From Croceicoccus gelatinilyticus (GTDB lineage Bacteria; Pseudomonadota; Alphaproteobacteria; Sphingomonadales; Sphingomonadaceae), in NCBI RefSeq assembly GCF_018398395.1, contig NZ_JAHCBF010000002.1, positions 186,001 through 250,000 of the forward strand: a stretch of DNA of 64,000 bases. The letters are read 5' to 3'. Positions 8,126-16,903 of the stretch are shown here, piece by piece. Each line of letters opens with the position of its first letter. Position 1 is the first letter of the stretch. A program made the translations under genes and the position numbers. The notes beneath the pieces were generated by a model that saw only the letters and a program-made list of their open reading frames with translations, was not told where the DNA came from and searched no databases.

Positions 8126-10231
8126 ATGAAAATGCTATCTACGCGCTCGTTACTGCTTGCCTGTACTTTTGCTTCATTCCCCCTGACCGCGCATGCACAG
8201 GACGATGACGATTACGGTTTCGACGAAATCGTTGTCTCGGCCCAGCGTACCGATCAGCGTCTGCAGGACGTTCCGGTCAGCGTCACGGCCATCACGTCCG
8301 AAGAGATCGAAACGCGCCAGATCCTGTCGCCGACCGACATTGCGCGCCTTTCGCCGAACGTGAAGCTTGATGGCGTGACCGGCGGGTCGGCGGGCCTCAA
8401 GGCCTACATCCGCGGCGGCGGCGTGACGGACAGCGCCTTCGTCCTGTCGGAATCCGAAGTCGCGCTCTACACCAATGATGTCTACAACTCGCGCCTTCAG
8501 GCCGCGCTTGTCGACTTTGCCGAAATCGAACGGATCGAAGTGCTTCGCGGGCCGCAGGGCGTGCTTTACGGACGCAACTCGTCGGCCGGTGCGATCAACA
8601 TCATCACCAAGACGCCCGCCGACGAACTGACCGGCACGGTGCAGGTCGGCTACGGTTCATGGAACGAGCGCCGGTTGAAGGGCTACCTCTCGGTCCCCCT
8701 CACCGATGATGGCGAATGGGCTTTCTCGGTCAACGGCATGATCCGCGGCCGTGACGGCGGCAAGTGGTACAACGAAACGCTGGACAAGGACGTCGGCGAA
8801 GAGGACTTCCACGGCGGCCAGTTCGACCTCGCCTACAAGGGTGACGTGGTGCAGGGACGCCTGAATGTCTTCTACCTCGACCTGTCGAGCGAGGGTCTCT
8901 ACGCCAGCAACACCATGGTCGACACCTCTGGCGAGATCGTGCCGGTTTCGGGTGATTACCGGACCGTCCTGTCGCCCGACATGTCGTCGACCGACGTGAA
9001 GCAGTGGGGCACCTCGCTGACGCTCGAGGCCGAGTATCCGGGCGGCGCTCTGAAATCGATCACGGCCTATTCCGACCTTGAGGATTCGTGGTTCATCGAC
9101 TTCTCTGGCGGCGTCCCGCCGACGTTCCTCGGCATGCCCGACGGCACGGCGCTTGCCCTGTTCGAACGCGGCGCGGTCGCAGACCAGTGGCAGTTCAGCC
9201 AGGAACTGCAGGGCGCAGGCTCGATCGGCGCGCTGGACTACGTGGCAGGCGTGTTCTTCTTCCACGAAAGCGCGACGCAGGTCATCGATTCCAACATCTT
9301 CTTCGCCCCGTCGCAGACGGTGTTCAATGCGACTACTGACGCATGGGCGGGCTATGGCCAGCTCACGCTCAACGTCACTGACAGCCTCGCGCTTGTAGGC
9401 GGCGGTCGCTACACGATCGAGGACAAGGACCTCGACGCGACGATAGGCGTCCTGCCCGCCGTCAACAGCGCAAGCTGGGAACGGTTCACGCCCAAGCTTG
9501 GCGTGAACTACAAGGTGACGCCGGACGTCCTGCTCTATGCCTCGTTCTCCGAAGGCTTCAAGGCAGGCGGTTACAACGGCCTAGCCTCTACCGCAGACCA
9601 GCTCGCCGCGCCTTTCCGCCCGCAAATCACCCGTGCTTACGAAGCGGGCATCAAGGGCGACATCGGCCGCACGCTGCGTTTCACGCTTGCCGGCTTCTGG
9701 AACGACATCAAGGACCGTCAGCAGACGGTGAACCTTGGCGACGGCGGCTTCCTGATCGAAAACTACGACGTTGAGATCAAGGGTATCGAGCTCGAGTTCG
9801 CGTGGCGCCCGGTCATGGGCCTGCAGATCTGGGGCAATGGCGCGCTGAACGACGGCAAGTACACCAGCACCGATTCCTCGATCGGATCGCTGCTGGCGAA
9901 CGAGCCGCCCTCGCTGCCGGACTACGAGTTCACGGTCGGCTTCGATTATGCCTTCGACCTTGGCGACGGCGAAGTGAAGCTGGGTGGCGATTTCAACCGC
10001 CGAGACTTCTACTACTCAACGCCGGACAACGCAGCCATCGGCGCGGTCGAACCGATCGAGCTGGTGAACGCGTACCTCGGTTACGAGACCGGCCCGTGGA
10101 ACTTCCAGGTCGCGGGCAAGAACCTGCTTCAGGAAGAAGGCTGGCAGACAGGCTTCGGCTTCTCGGTCATCAACCCGCGCTTCATCATCGATCCGCGCAC
10201 CTGGCTGGCGACGGCACGCTACTCGTTCTGA
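8126..10231 (+). CDS. TonB-dependent outer-membrane receptor
   Basis: 701 aa. The signal peptide has a hydrophobic core and ends in TAHA before QDDDD, near residue 24. FDEIVVSAQR is the TonB-box-like segment common in sphingomonad receptors. The plug domain follows (VPVSVTAITSEEI; IEVLRGPQGVLYGRNSSAG), then a long 22-strand-type barrel ending in ATARYSF, with the terminal Phe typical of outer-membrane proteins. A good ribosome site (AGGGAGG) precedes the ATG. It is the last gene of the 5868-10231 unit and probably imports the compound handled by the adjacent hydrolase and carrier. Confidence 0.92.
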   Translation: MKMLSTRSLLLACTFASFPLTAHAQDDDDYGFDEIVVSAQRTDQRLQDVPVSVTAITSEEIETRQILSPTDIARLSPNVKLDGVTGGSAGLKAYIRGGGVTDSAFVLSESEVALYTNDVYNSRLQAALVDFAEIERIEVLRGPQGVLYGRNSSAGAINIITKTPADELTGTVQVGYGSWNERRLKGYLSVPLTDDGEWAFSVNGMIRGRDGGKWYNETLDKDVGEEDFHGGQFDLAYKGDVVQGRLNVFYLDLSSEGLYASNTMVDTSGEIVPVSGDYRTVLSPDMSSTDVKQWGTSLTLEAEYPGGALKSITAYSDLEDSWFIDFSGGVPPTFLGMPDGTALALFERGAVADQWQFSQELQGAGSIGALDYVAGVFFFHESATQVIDSNIFFAPSQTVFNATTDAWAGYGQLTLNVTDSLALVGGGRYTIEDKDLDATIGVLPAVNSASWERFTPKLGVNYKVTPDVLLYASFSEGFKAGGYNGLASTADQLAAPFRPQITRAYEAGIKGDIGRTLRFTLAGFWNDIKDRQQTVNLGDGGFLIENYDVEIKGIELEFAWRPVMGLQIWGNGALNDGKYTSTDSSIGSLLANEPPSLPDYEFTVGFDYAFDLGDGEVKLGGDFNRRDFYYSTPDNAAIGAVEPIELVNAYLGYETGPWNFQVAGKNLLQEEGWQTGFGFSVINPRFIIDPRTWLATARYSF

Positions 10232-10254
10232 CCTGATCGGAACCTGATAAAAAG

Positions 10255-10289
10255 AGAGCCGGTCGCCCCGTGGGGCGACCGGCTCTTTC
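10255..10289. terminator. Bidirectional intrinsic terminator
   Basis: A 15-bp perfect inverted repeat (10255-10269 with 10272-10286) is flanked by A-rich sequence on the left and TTTC on the right. It sits between the convergent TonB receptor and the GntR gene and can serve both strands. Confidence 0.85.
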
Positions 10290-10308
10290 AATAGGGCCAG
10301 AGCAATGC

Positions 10309-11079
10309 TCAGGCGATGGATACGTGAGGGTGCGGCACCGCGTCTGGATCAAGCGCGAGGCGATAGCGATCACCGCGGTAGATCGCGATGGTGCGCGCCA
10401 CCGGCTGCTGGTTCTCATCCAGGACGAGACGCTCGATCCGCATGACGGGCGCACGCGGTTCAAGGCCGAGGCGCGCGGAAATTTCCGGGCTGGCGGCTAC
10501 GGCGGACACGACCTGCTGGCCTGCGGTGATGCCCTTGCCGGTACCGCGCAGAAGCTGGAGCAGCGGTTCGGTGCGAAGCTTGTCCTCGCTGACCCAATCC
10601 AGCGCCTCGATCGGCAGGATGCTTTCGATGATGCCCAGCGGTACTTCGCGGATGGATCGCATACGAACCGCGCGGACGATCTGATCACCTGCCCCGACTT
10701 TCAGCGTTGCTGCTTCTTCGGGCGTTGCTTCGACCGTTCCGTAGTCGACCAGTTCGACACTGGTTTCGCGGCCGAAGGCGATGAGAGTGTCGATGGCTCT
10801 TTCACGCCCGTCACCGCCGGTGGGTTCGGGCATGCGATAGATGACCCGGGTACCAACCCTGCGGCGGCGTTCGACAAGCCCGCTTTCGGCCAGTTCGCGC
10901 ATGGCACGGCGGGCAGTGATGCGGGAAACTTCGAACCGGTCCACGATCTCATGCTCTGTCGGGACGTTCGCGCCATAGGGCAAATCGCCCGACAGAATCT
11001 GGTCCCGAAGGGCCGAAAAGATCTGGTAGTAAAGCGGAAGGGCGGCCGCCCGCTGAACTCTCGCCGCGTGTTTTCTCAA
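10309..11079 (-). CDS. GntR/HutC-family transcriptional regulator
   Basis: 256 aa. An N-terminal winged helix-turn-helix (PLYYQIFSALRDQILSG, then VSRITARRAMRELAESGLV) is followed by a UTRA ligand-binding domain from about residue 95. The start is TTG at 11079 with GGGGGAG 8 nt upstream; an ATG just before it is in frame with a stop and is excluded. It is the last gene of the long minus-strand operon that starts with leuC, so it is a good candidate for the regulator of that operon and possibly of the three motif sites at 22119, 23420 and 31501. The effector is probably a pathway intermediate. Confidence 0.88.
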   Translation of the reverse strand: MRKHAARVQRAAALPLYYQIFSALRDQILSGDLPYGANVPTEHEIVDRFEVSRITARRAMRELAESGLVERRRRVGTRVIYRMPEPTGGDGRERAIDTLIAFGRETSVELVDYGTVEATPEEAATLKVGAGDQIVRAVRMRSIREVPLGIIESILPIEALDWVSEDKLRTEPLLQLLRGTGKGITAGQQVVSAVAASPEISARLGLEPRAPVMRIERLVLDENQQPVARTIAIYRGDRYRLALDPDAVPHPHVSIA

Positions 11080-11122
11080 GCGTCTTGCTCCCCCATGCAG
11101 ATGCTATCCTTCAATGATGGAC

Positions 11123-11150
11123 GGGCCGGCTGCAACACTGCATCCGGCCC
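11123..11150. other. Intercistronic hairpin between GPH carrier and gntR
   Basis: GGGCCGG (11123-11129) pairs with CCGGCCC (11144-11150), with a small inner GCA/TGC stem. No T-run follows on the minus strand, so it is more likely a processing or stability element in the 90-bp gap than a full terminator. Confidence 0.45.
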
Positions 11151-11169
11151 GCGCTGTTGATATCGCCGA

Positions 11170-12573
11170 TCAGGCAATCGGCTCCTGTTCCGGTTCGTCC
11201 ACGACAGGCGTGGTCGCTTGCGGATAGCGTCCGCCGATCTTGTAGAAGCTGATGCACAAGGCATTGCAAGCAAAGAAGAAGACCGGAAGGATCGCGAAGC
11301 TTATGTAAAGTGCATTCACGGCCGTTTCGGGCTGTTCGATGATCTGGCCGCCGGTCGTGGGCACATAGTTCGCCCAGCTGAGGTAGATGCCCACCGCGGC
11401 AACGCCCAATGCGAAGGTCGTCTTCTCGACCACTGCGATCACGCTGGACAGGAGGCCCTCACGGCGCAGCCCGGTCACCTCGCGATCGTGGGCCAGCGTG
11501 TCGGCGAACATCGAGATCGACAGCAGGATCATACCGCCCGCGCCCCAACCCGCCAGCGCGCCGCGCCAGACGATGCCGAAGACGGTTATGCTCTCATCCG
11601 CGACAAGCCAGCTGAGCGATCCGATGGCCATCGTGAACAGGCCCACCATGTAGGCGTTCCGCTTGCCCATCTGCCGTTCCATCCAGAGCCAGAACGGCAT
11701 AGAGATGGCAGACGCGATGTTCTGCGCCAGCGCAAGCTGCATCTGGCCGGTATAGCCGACGAGCAGGACGTTGAGTTTGAACAGCAGGCTGGTCGTCGCC
11801 ATGCTGGCAAAGGCCAGGAACTGGAAGATCTTGGCACCTACGATGAGCATGAAGGGTTTGTTCGCCCACATCAGTTTAAGCGATTCCAGCGTCAGCGTCG
11901 GCTTTTCTTCCGACACCTCGATATGCGGCGCCTTTGATGTGCCGAAGAACGAGATGACCATGGCCGACAGGATGATCAGCGCCATCGTCCAGCCCATGAT
12001 CATATAGCCGCGTTCGTCACCGCCGCCGATGTCGATCAGGAATGCCGTGCCCGCCATCGCCAGCGTCTGGCCGATCGACACGAACACCGTGCGGAACGAC
12101 AGCAATCGCGATCGCTGGTACTTGGACCCCGTCATCTCCGACGGCATCGCCATGTAGGGGACGTTGAACAGCGAATAGCCAGTCGAATAGATGACCAGCG
12201 CGATAAACATGTAGATCGCGATGTGATCCTGCCCGATCTGGGGCGGAGAGAAGATCATCAGGAACGAGATCGCCGAAACCAGCGCGCCGACCAGAAGATA
12301 GGGACGGCGCCGGCCCCAGCGCGAACGCGTGCGGTCGCTCATCATCCCGATCACGACGTCTGCGAAAGCGTCGTAAAGCTTGGAAAGCATCAGCAGGTAG
12401 CCGGCGATCTCGGTGTTCTTGCCCAGCACGGTCGACATGAAGGCCGGGAAATAGGCCGTGACCGTGTTGAGCATGATCGAGACGCCGATCGTGCCGATGC
12501 CGAAACCGAGACAGACCGAAAGCGGAAGCTTCGGGTCGCTCGACCCGTCGGGATTTAGGGGCCGTGCGTTCAT
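11170..12573 (-). CDS. GPH-family (MFS) sodium or proton symporter
   Basis: 467 aa, a glycoside-pentoside-hexuronide:cation symporter-like carrier. Seen: GFGIGTIGVSIMLN in helix 1, the signature loop SDRTRSRWGRRRPYLL near residue 80, and about 12 hydrophobic helices. Family members move sugars or other small hydrophilic compounds together with a cation. Its start overlaps the stop of the upstream hydrolase gene by 4 bp. It is the second carrier in the leuC-gntR operon; the other is at 16896. Confidence 0.85.
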   Translation of the reverse strand: MNARPLNPDGSSDPKLPLSVCLGFGIGTIGVSIMLNTVTAYFPAFMSTVLGKNTEIAGYLLMLSKLYDAFADVVIGMMSDRTRSRWGRRRPYLLVGALVSAISFLMIFSPPQIGQDHIAIYMFIALVIYSTGYSLFNVPYMAMPSEMTGSKYQRSRLLSFRTVFVSIGQTLAMAGTAFLIDIGGGDERGYMIMGWTMALIILSAMVISFFGTSKAPHIEVSEEKPTLTLESLKLMWANKPFMLIVGAKIFQFLAFASMATTSLLFKLNVLLVGYTGQMQLALAQNIASAISMPFWLWMERQMGKRNAYMVGLFTMAIGSLSWLVADESITVFGIVWRGALAGWGAGGMILLSISMFADTLAHDREVTGLRREGLLSSVIAVVEKTTFALGVAAVGIYLSWANYVPTTGGQIIEQPETAVNALYISFAILPVFFFACNALCISFYKIGGRYPQATTPVVDEPEQEPIA

Positions 12574-13424
12574 GAATGCGTCTCCTGAAGGAACCGGGCG
12601 ATGGCCCGGGCCTTGTCCTGGGGGGCAGATGCAACTTCAACCGTGGTGCCGGCGGGAACGAGCGCGGCGAGCTTGTCGACCGCTTCGTTCAGGACCGCCA
12701 GTTCGCGTTCCGCCTTCATGAACAGGACCGGCCCCTTGATGTCGGACAGGCGCTCCGTCGCACGGTAGCGGAAAGCAGCAATGTAGGGCTTGGCGTAAGT
12801 ATCCAGCGTCTTGAGCACGTCGATCGCCGCTTCGTGCAGGATCTGCGCAGGCGGCATGAAACCGGGCAGCCGGTGTTCAGGATCGCGCATGAAGTGCGGG
12901 AAATAGATCGCCTGATCGCGTACGAAGTGGAACGCCCAGACCATGTGCGTGCCATGGTCGTCGGGCTTCACCTGCGGCGCGTAGTTTTCGATGACCTTTT
13001 CGCGAAGGTCGTCTTCGTACTCCTTGATCCCGTCGAGGAACGTGGCCTCGATCCTGTCGGGAAAGGCCGCAGCCAGTTCGCAGGCGATGCGGGCACCGGT
13101 GTGCGATCCGTAGACGGCGAACTTGTCGATGCCCATCGCATCGGCAAGGCGCACTACGCTGTCCGCAAAATAGGCGATGTCGGGCTCGTCGCCGACGGGC
13201 GCAGGGGAATCCCCGTTGCCAAGCGTATCGGGGGCATGGACAGTCCGGCCTGTCGCTTCGCATATGGCCGCGGCCAGCGGCACCATGAACCGCGAAGAGG
13301 ACGGAGAGGCGTGCAGGAGGAAGATAGGGGGGGAATTATCGTCCCCCTGCACCGACCGAAGGTGAACTTGACCTTCGGCAATACGAACGAAACGGCGTTC
13401 GGCCTCTCCGCCCGAGGCAATCAC
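12570..13424 (-). CDS. Alpha/beta-hydrolase-fold protein with G-S-H-T-G elbow
   Basis: 284 aa from a GTG start (GTGA overlap with the upstream monooxygenase gene). Fold marks: FLLHASPSSS near residue 35, APDTLGNGDSP near 64, elbow YGSHTGARIACELA with His108 in the nucleophile position. No catalytic His is found near the C-terminus (EVASAPQDKARAIARFL). It shares DDHGTHM and FVRDQ with the paralogue at 5990. Placed between a luciferase-like monooxygenase and a carrier gene, it probably acts on the monooxygenase product. Mechanism unknown. Confidence 0.8.
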   Translation of the reverse strand: MIASGGEAERRFVRIAEGQVHLRSVQGDDNSPPIFLLHASPSSSRFMVPLAAAICEATGRTVHAPDTLGNGDSPAPVGDEPDIAYFADSVVRLADAMGIDKFAVYGSHTGARIACELAAAFPDRIEATFLDGIKEYEDDLREKVIENYAPQVKPDDHGTHMVWAFHFVRDQAIYFPHFMRDPEHRLPGFMPPAQILHEAAIDVLKTLDTYAKPYIAAFRYRATERLSDIKGPVLFMKAERELAVLNEAVDKLAALVPAGTTVEVASAPQDKARAIARFLQETHS

Positions 13425-14692
13425 GCCGCGATACCCAGGTGGTCGCGCAGCGTTGTGCCCTGGTAGGATTTGCGCAGCAGGCCGCGCTCCTGAAGCAGCG
13501 GAACGACCTGCTGGCAGAACAGTTCGAGCTCGTTCGGCATGAAGCCCGGCTGCAGCGTAAAGCCGTCGCAGGCCCCGGCGTCGATCCAGGTCTCGATACG
13601 GTCGGCCATCTGTTCGGGTGTGCCCACGAAGATAGCGTGTCCGCGCGGTTTGGTCGCATATTCGCGGCAGTGTTCGCCCAGCGTCTTGCCGGCTTCCACG
13701 CTGGGGGTCAGCATCCCGCGGATCATCCCTGCCGGGAATTCGCAGGTCGCGCAGATCTCTTCGATCGGGATCGGGCCGTCGGGGTCATGCACCGTCAGGT
13801 CGTAACCAATCGATTCACTGAGATATTCGATGCATAGCGGCACATCGGCCAGTTCGATCATGCGTTCATGCTTGGCCTTGGCCGCTTCCTCGGTTTCACC
13901 AAGGACGAAGGCCAGACCCGGCATGATGATCAGTTCATCGGGGTTGCGGCCCTTTTCGGCAGCGCGGCGGCGCATGTCGTCGCGGAATTCCTTGCCTGCC
14001 TCGATCGTCGGCGCAGGGCAGAAGATCGCCTCGGCGCAGGACGCTGCAAACTCGCGGCCGTCCTCGGACTGACCGGCCTGCACGAAGACAGGACGCTCCT
14101 GCGGCGAAGTCGGCATGGTGAGCGGGTTCTCGATCTCGAACCAGTCGTTCTTGTACGCGCCCTCGGCCTTGCCGGCAGCGGCCTGCCAGTGGTGGCTGGC
14201 CGTATCGACGAAACCGGCAGCGCGCTTGTAACGAAGCGACTTTTCGAGAAGCTCGTCCTCGCCGAAGTTCCACGACGAATTGGGGTGCGCGGTGGTCACG
14301 ATGTTCCAGCCAGCACGGCCATCGGTAACATAGTTCAGCGATGCGAATTTGGCGGCGACTTCGGCCGGTTCGGCATAAGTCGTGCTGACCGTGGCCACCA
14401 GGCCGACATGCTTCGTCACCGAACCCATCGCGGCCAGAAGGCTGAACGGATCGAGCGTCGGGATCGCGAGGCGGCCCGGCGTGCGGCCTGCGGCGTCGCG
14501 GCCCTGCAGCTGGTCACCGAAAACGATGGCGTCGAAACAGGCGTCGTCGACCATACGGGCGACGCGCTCGTAATATTCGCGCTCGAACACGCTGGCAGGC
14601 TGCGCCTTATCGTCGCGCCAGCCACCGGGGAAGAAGCCGATGCCCTGCAGAAAGGCCCAGAGGTGGACGCGGCCGTTTGCTTCCTTGCTCAC
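13421..14692 (-). CDS. Luciferase-like (NtaA/SnaA/DszA-type) flavin monooxygenase
   Basis: 423 aa from a GTG start (GTGA overlap). A TIM-barrel, FMNH2-dependent monooxygenase: HLWAFLQGIGFFPGGWR at the N-terminus, the family segment YVTDGRAGWNIVTTAHP near residue 140, PQERPVFVQAGQSEDGREFAA near residue 215, and a C-terminal FVGTPEQMADRIE block. Relatives cleave C-N or C-S bonds or open heterocyclic rings (NtaA, DszA, RutA), using reduced flavin from a separate reductase. No reductase gene is visible in the window. The next gene upstream encodes a shortened relative. Confidence 0.88.
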   Translation of the reverse strand: MSKEANGRVHLWAFLQGIGFFPGGWRDDKAQPASVFEREYYERVARMVDDACFDAIVFGDQLQGRDAAGRTPGRLAIPTLDPFSLLAAMGSVTKHVGLVATVSTTYAEPAEVAAKFASLNYVTDGRAGWNIVTTAHPNSSWNFGEDELLEKSLRYKRAAGFVDTASHHWQAAAGKAEGAYKNDWFEIENPLTMPTSPQERPVFVQAGQSEDGREFAASCAEAIFCPAPTIEAGKEFRDDMRRRAAEKGRNPDELIIMPGLAFVLGETEEAAKAKHERMIELADVPLCIEYLSESIGYDLTVHDPDGPIPIEEICATCEFPAGMIRGMLTPSVEAGKTLGEHCREYATKPRGHAIFVGTPEQMADRIETWIDAGACDGFTLQPGFMPNELELFCQQVVPLLQERGLLRKSYQGTTLRDHLGIAA

Positions 14693-15582
14693 GAGAGGGC
14701 TCCTTCAACATAGGCATTCGCGGGCTTGTCGAGGCCCAGAGACTGTCGCGCGGTCTTGGCCGAAGCAGCGGGCTTTGCCGCTTCTGCCCGCAGCGCGGTC
14801 AACGCGTCGAGAGCGGCCGGACCGGTAAGGTGCAGACCATTGGCCGTGCCAGCGGCAACTGCCGCCTTGGCATCGGCCAGCGCAGCGGCATCGGAAGCAT
14901 CGACGCGGATCAGCTTGATACCAGCGTCATCGCCGGCCAGCGAGGCAACCGTACCGATCGCGATATCGGCCTTGGTCTCGGCTCCGCTGACGGTATCGAC
15001 GTCACGGACGAGGACCGGATAGCCCTGCGGCGGGCGCGCAGCGTTGAGCGGGCCCATCGTGCTGTAGAACTTGCCGCGATAATCGACGCGGCGGACCTTC
15101 GTGCTGTCGAGGTATTCGCCCGACTGCTTGTCGATGATCAGCGCGTCCTCGTCCCAGCTGTCCCAAAGGGCCTGCGTGGCAAGGATGAAATCGTCGGTGC
15201 GGGCAACCAGATCGGCATCGTCGCGCGTTTCGCCATAGGCTCCGTCGAATTCCGCGCCGTTCGTGGCAATCGGCATCCAGCCAACGCGGCCTGCGCTTAG
15301 GAAGTCGACCGCCGAGAGGGCACGTGCGACGTGGAAGGGCACGGCGTGCCCTGCGGGAAGACCGGCAACGACGCAGGGCGTGCGCAGGGTGCCCGTAATC
15401 CACGAACTGTCGACCAGCGCTTCCAGCTTCGGCGGCAGGATCGCGCCGTCATCGCCTTCGGCCGCGAGGATCACGACGTCCGGCTCCGCCGCCTCGATGG
15501 CGGCAGCGCGCTGCTTGAAGGCCGAGATAGTCTCACCGCCGGGTCCGGCGCCGGCAATATCGAGACACATGGACAAGAACAT
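14689..15582 (-). CDS. Short, divergent luciferase-like protein
   Basis: 297 aa from the ATG at 15582, which has AAGGGAG at good spacing; a longer frame to 15645 lacks this. It aligns with the neighbouring NtaA-type enzyme over the middle (LSAVDFLSAGRVGW versus LNYVTDGRAGW; GPLNAARPPQGYPVLVRD versus the PQERPVFVQAG block) but lacks most of the C-terminal 130 residues and has an Ala-rich tail. Bacterial luciferase uses a catalytic and a degenerate subunit, so a supporting subunit for the gene at 13421 is a reasonable inference. It may instead be a small independent flavin enzyme. Confidence 0.65.
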   Translation of the reverse strand: MFLSMCLDIAGAGPGGETISAFKQRAAAIEAAEPDVVILAAEGDDGAILPPKLEALVDSSWITGTLRTPCVVAGLPAGHAVPFHVARALSAVDFLSAGRVGWMPIATNGAEFDGAYGETRDDADLVARTDDFILATQALWDSWDEDALIIDKQSGEYLDSTKVRRVDYRGKFYSTMGPLNAARPPQGYPVLVRDVDTVSGAETKADIAIGTVASLAGDDAGIKLIRVDASDAAALADAKAAVAAGTANGLHLTGPAALDALTALRAEAAKPAASAKTARQSLGLDKPANAYVEGALS

Positions 15583-15598
15583 GGTGTGCTCCCTTGGA

Positions 15599-16903
15599 TC
15601 AGACTGTGATGACGTGATTTGAAATCGGGTGGATCGGAACGGCACCGTCGGGCGTGATCAGCACCAGATCCTCGATATGGATCGATCCGCCGATGCCGGT
15701 GGCCAACGACGGGCAGTCGACCGACAGGACCATGTTCTCTTCCAGCAGCAGTTGCTCCTTGGAATAGAACCCGCCGAGGTCGAGACCCGGTTCGTCGGTG
15801 TGCATCAGACCAACGCTGTGCGGCCCGAAAGTGACAAGGCTGTCGGCGCCGGTCTTGGCCAGGGCCTGCTGTCCGATTTCGGAAATCTGCGCGAAAGGCA
15901 TACCGGGGCGAAGCTGTTCGCGAATGGCTTCCCAACCGCTGACGGCGGCGGCGGCTTCCTTCTTCGCGGCGGTCGTCCCCTCGCCCACGAAGACGGTGCG
16001 GGCATAGTCGCCGTGATAGTACTGGAAGTGGCTGACGCCATCGATGAACAGCGACTGGCCGTCGATGACGGCATCGTCGGTGGGAAGCTGCGATGACACG
16101 CGGTCGATCGTCATGAACACCGACTTGTTACCGCGCTTGGCCGCTTCGACATCGAACAGGCGGCGCAAGTCGCGGTAGCCCGCCCCTGCCCGCACCGATG
16201 CGACGACGGCATCGACCGCAGCGGTATTGGCCGCAGCACCGCGCTTCATCAGTTCGATTTCCAGCGGCGACTTCACGATGCGGATCCAGCGAAGGATGTT
16301 GTCCGCGTCGATCGTGCGGCCGGGGCGATCATATGTCTCGCTGACCGCGGACACGACCTGGTGGTCAGCCGCGATGGTGCCGTTCCAGATGCCCATTTCG
16401 CGCATCGCGGCGACGAGTGCCCCGCCCGCTTCGGAATAGAGGTGGTGTGTCGCCAGAACACGATCGGTTTCGCTGCGGCGACGGCTCTCGACCGAAGTCA
16501 GCGGATCGCCGGTCGGGTTGGCGAAGAACATCGGGTTCGCTTCGACCTGCTTCGCCTCGCCCGTATTGGCCGATGCCTCGAACAGGAAGGCCGGGATGTC
16601 GCCGCGCGAACCGCCGTCGGCAAAGCTGTAATAGTAGATGAAGTGCGAAGTCACGATCGCGGGCTTTTTCGCCGGATCGCGGCTCAGGATCGCGAAAGTC
16701 GTCGGCGGCTGACCCCAGCGGGTCAGGCCGATCTGCGGGTAGTAGCCCAGCACGTGATAGACGTTGAGCGGGTCGCCAAGGACCAGGCCGTCGATGCCGA
16801 AGCGCTCCATCACCTCATAGGCGCGGGGCAGGTTCATCGGCCCTTCCTGCGACAATGCCTTCAGCAGGGCATCGTCGTTCGCCATGATCGGATCTTCAAA
16901 CAT
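15599..16903 (-). CDS. M24-family metallopeptidase (Xaa-Pro peptidase/creatinase-like)
   Basis: 434 aa from the ATG at 16903 (GGAG upstream; 8-bp overlap with the MFS gene stop). N-terminal creatinase/prolidase domain, then the pita-bread catalytic domain. All five metal-ligand positions are present: Asp288 and Asp299 (D-x10-D), His362 (GPHSVGLMH), a Glu near 389 (LLEENMVLSVD) and Glu411 (HIEDLV). The family includes prolidases, Xaa-Pro aminopeptidases and the metal-free creatinases, which cleave C-N bonds. With intact ligands a metallo-amidase or peptidase is favoured. Its place in a ring-opening operon suggests a small amide rather than a peptide substrate. Confidence 0.85.
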   Translation of the reverse strand: MFEDPIMANDDALLKALSQEGPMNLPRAYEVMERFGIDGLVLGDPLNVYHVLGYYPQIGLTRWGQPPTTFAILSRDPAKKPAIVTSHFIYYYSFADGGSRGDIPAFLFEASANTGEAKQVEANPMFFANPTGDPLTSVESRRRSETDRVLATHHLYSEAGGALVAAMREMGIWNGTIAADHQVVSAVSETYDRPGRTIDADNILRWIRIVKSPLEIELMKRGAAANTAAVDAVVASVRAGAGYRDLRRLFDVEAAKRGNKSVFMTIDRVSSQLPTDDAVIDGQSLFIDGVSHFQYYHGDYARTVFVGEGTTAAKKEAAAAVSGWEAIREQLRPGMPFAQISEIGQQALAKTGADSLVTFGPHSVGLMHTDEPGLDLGGFYSKEQLLLEENMVLSVDCPSLATGIGGSIHIEDLVLITPDGAVPIHPISNHVITV

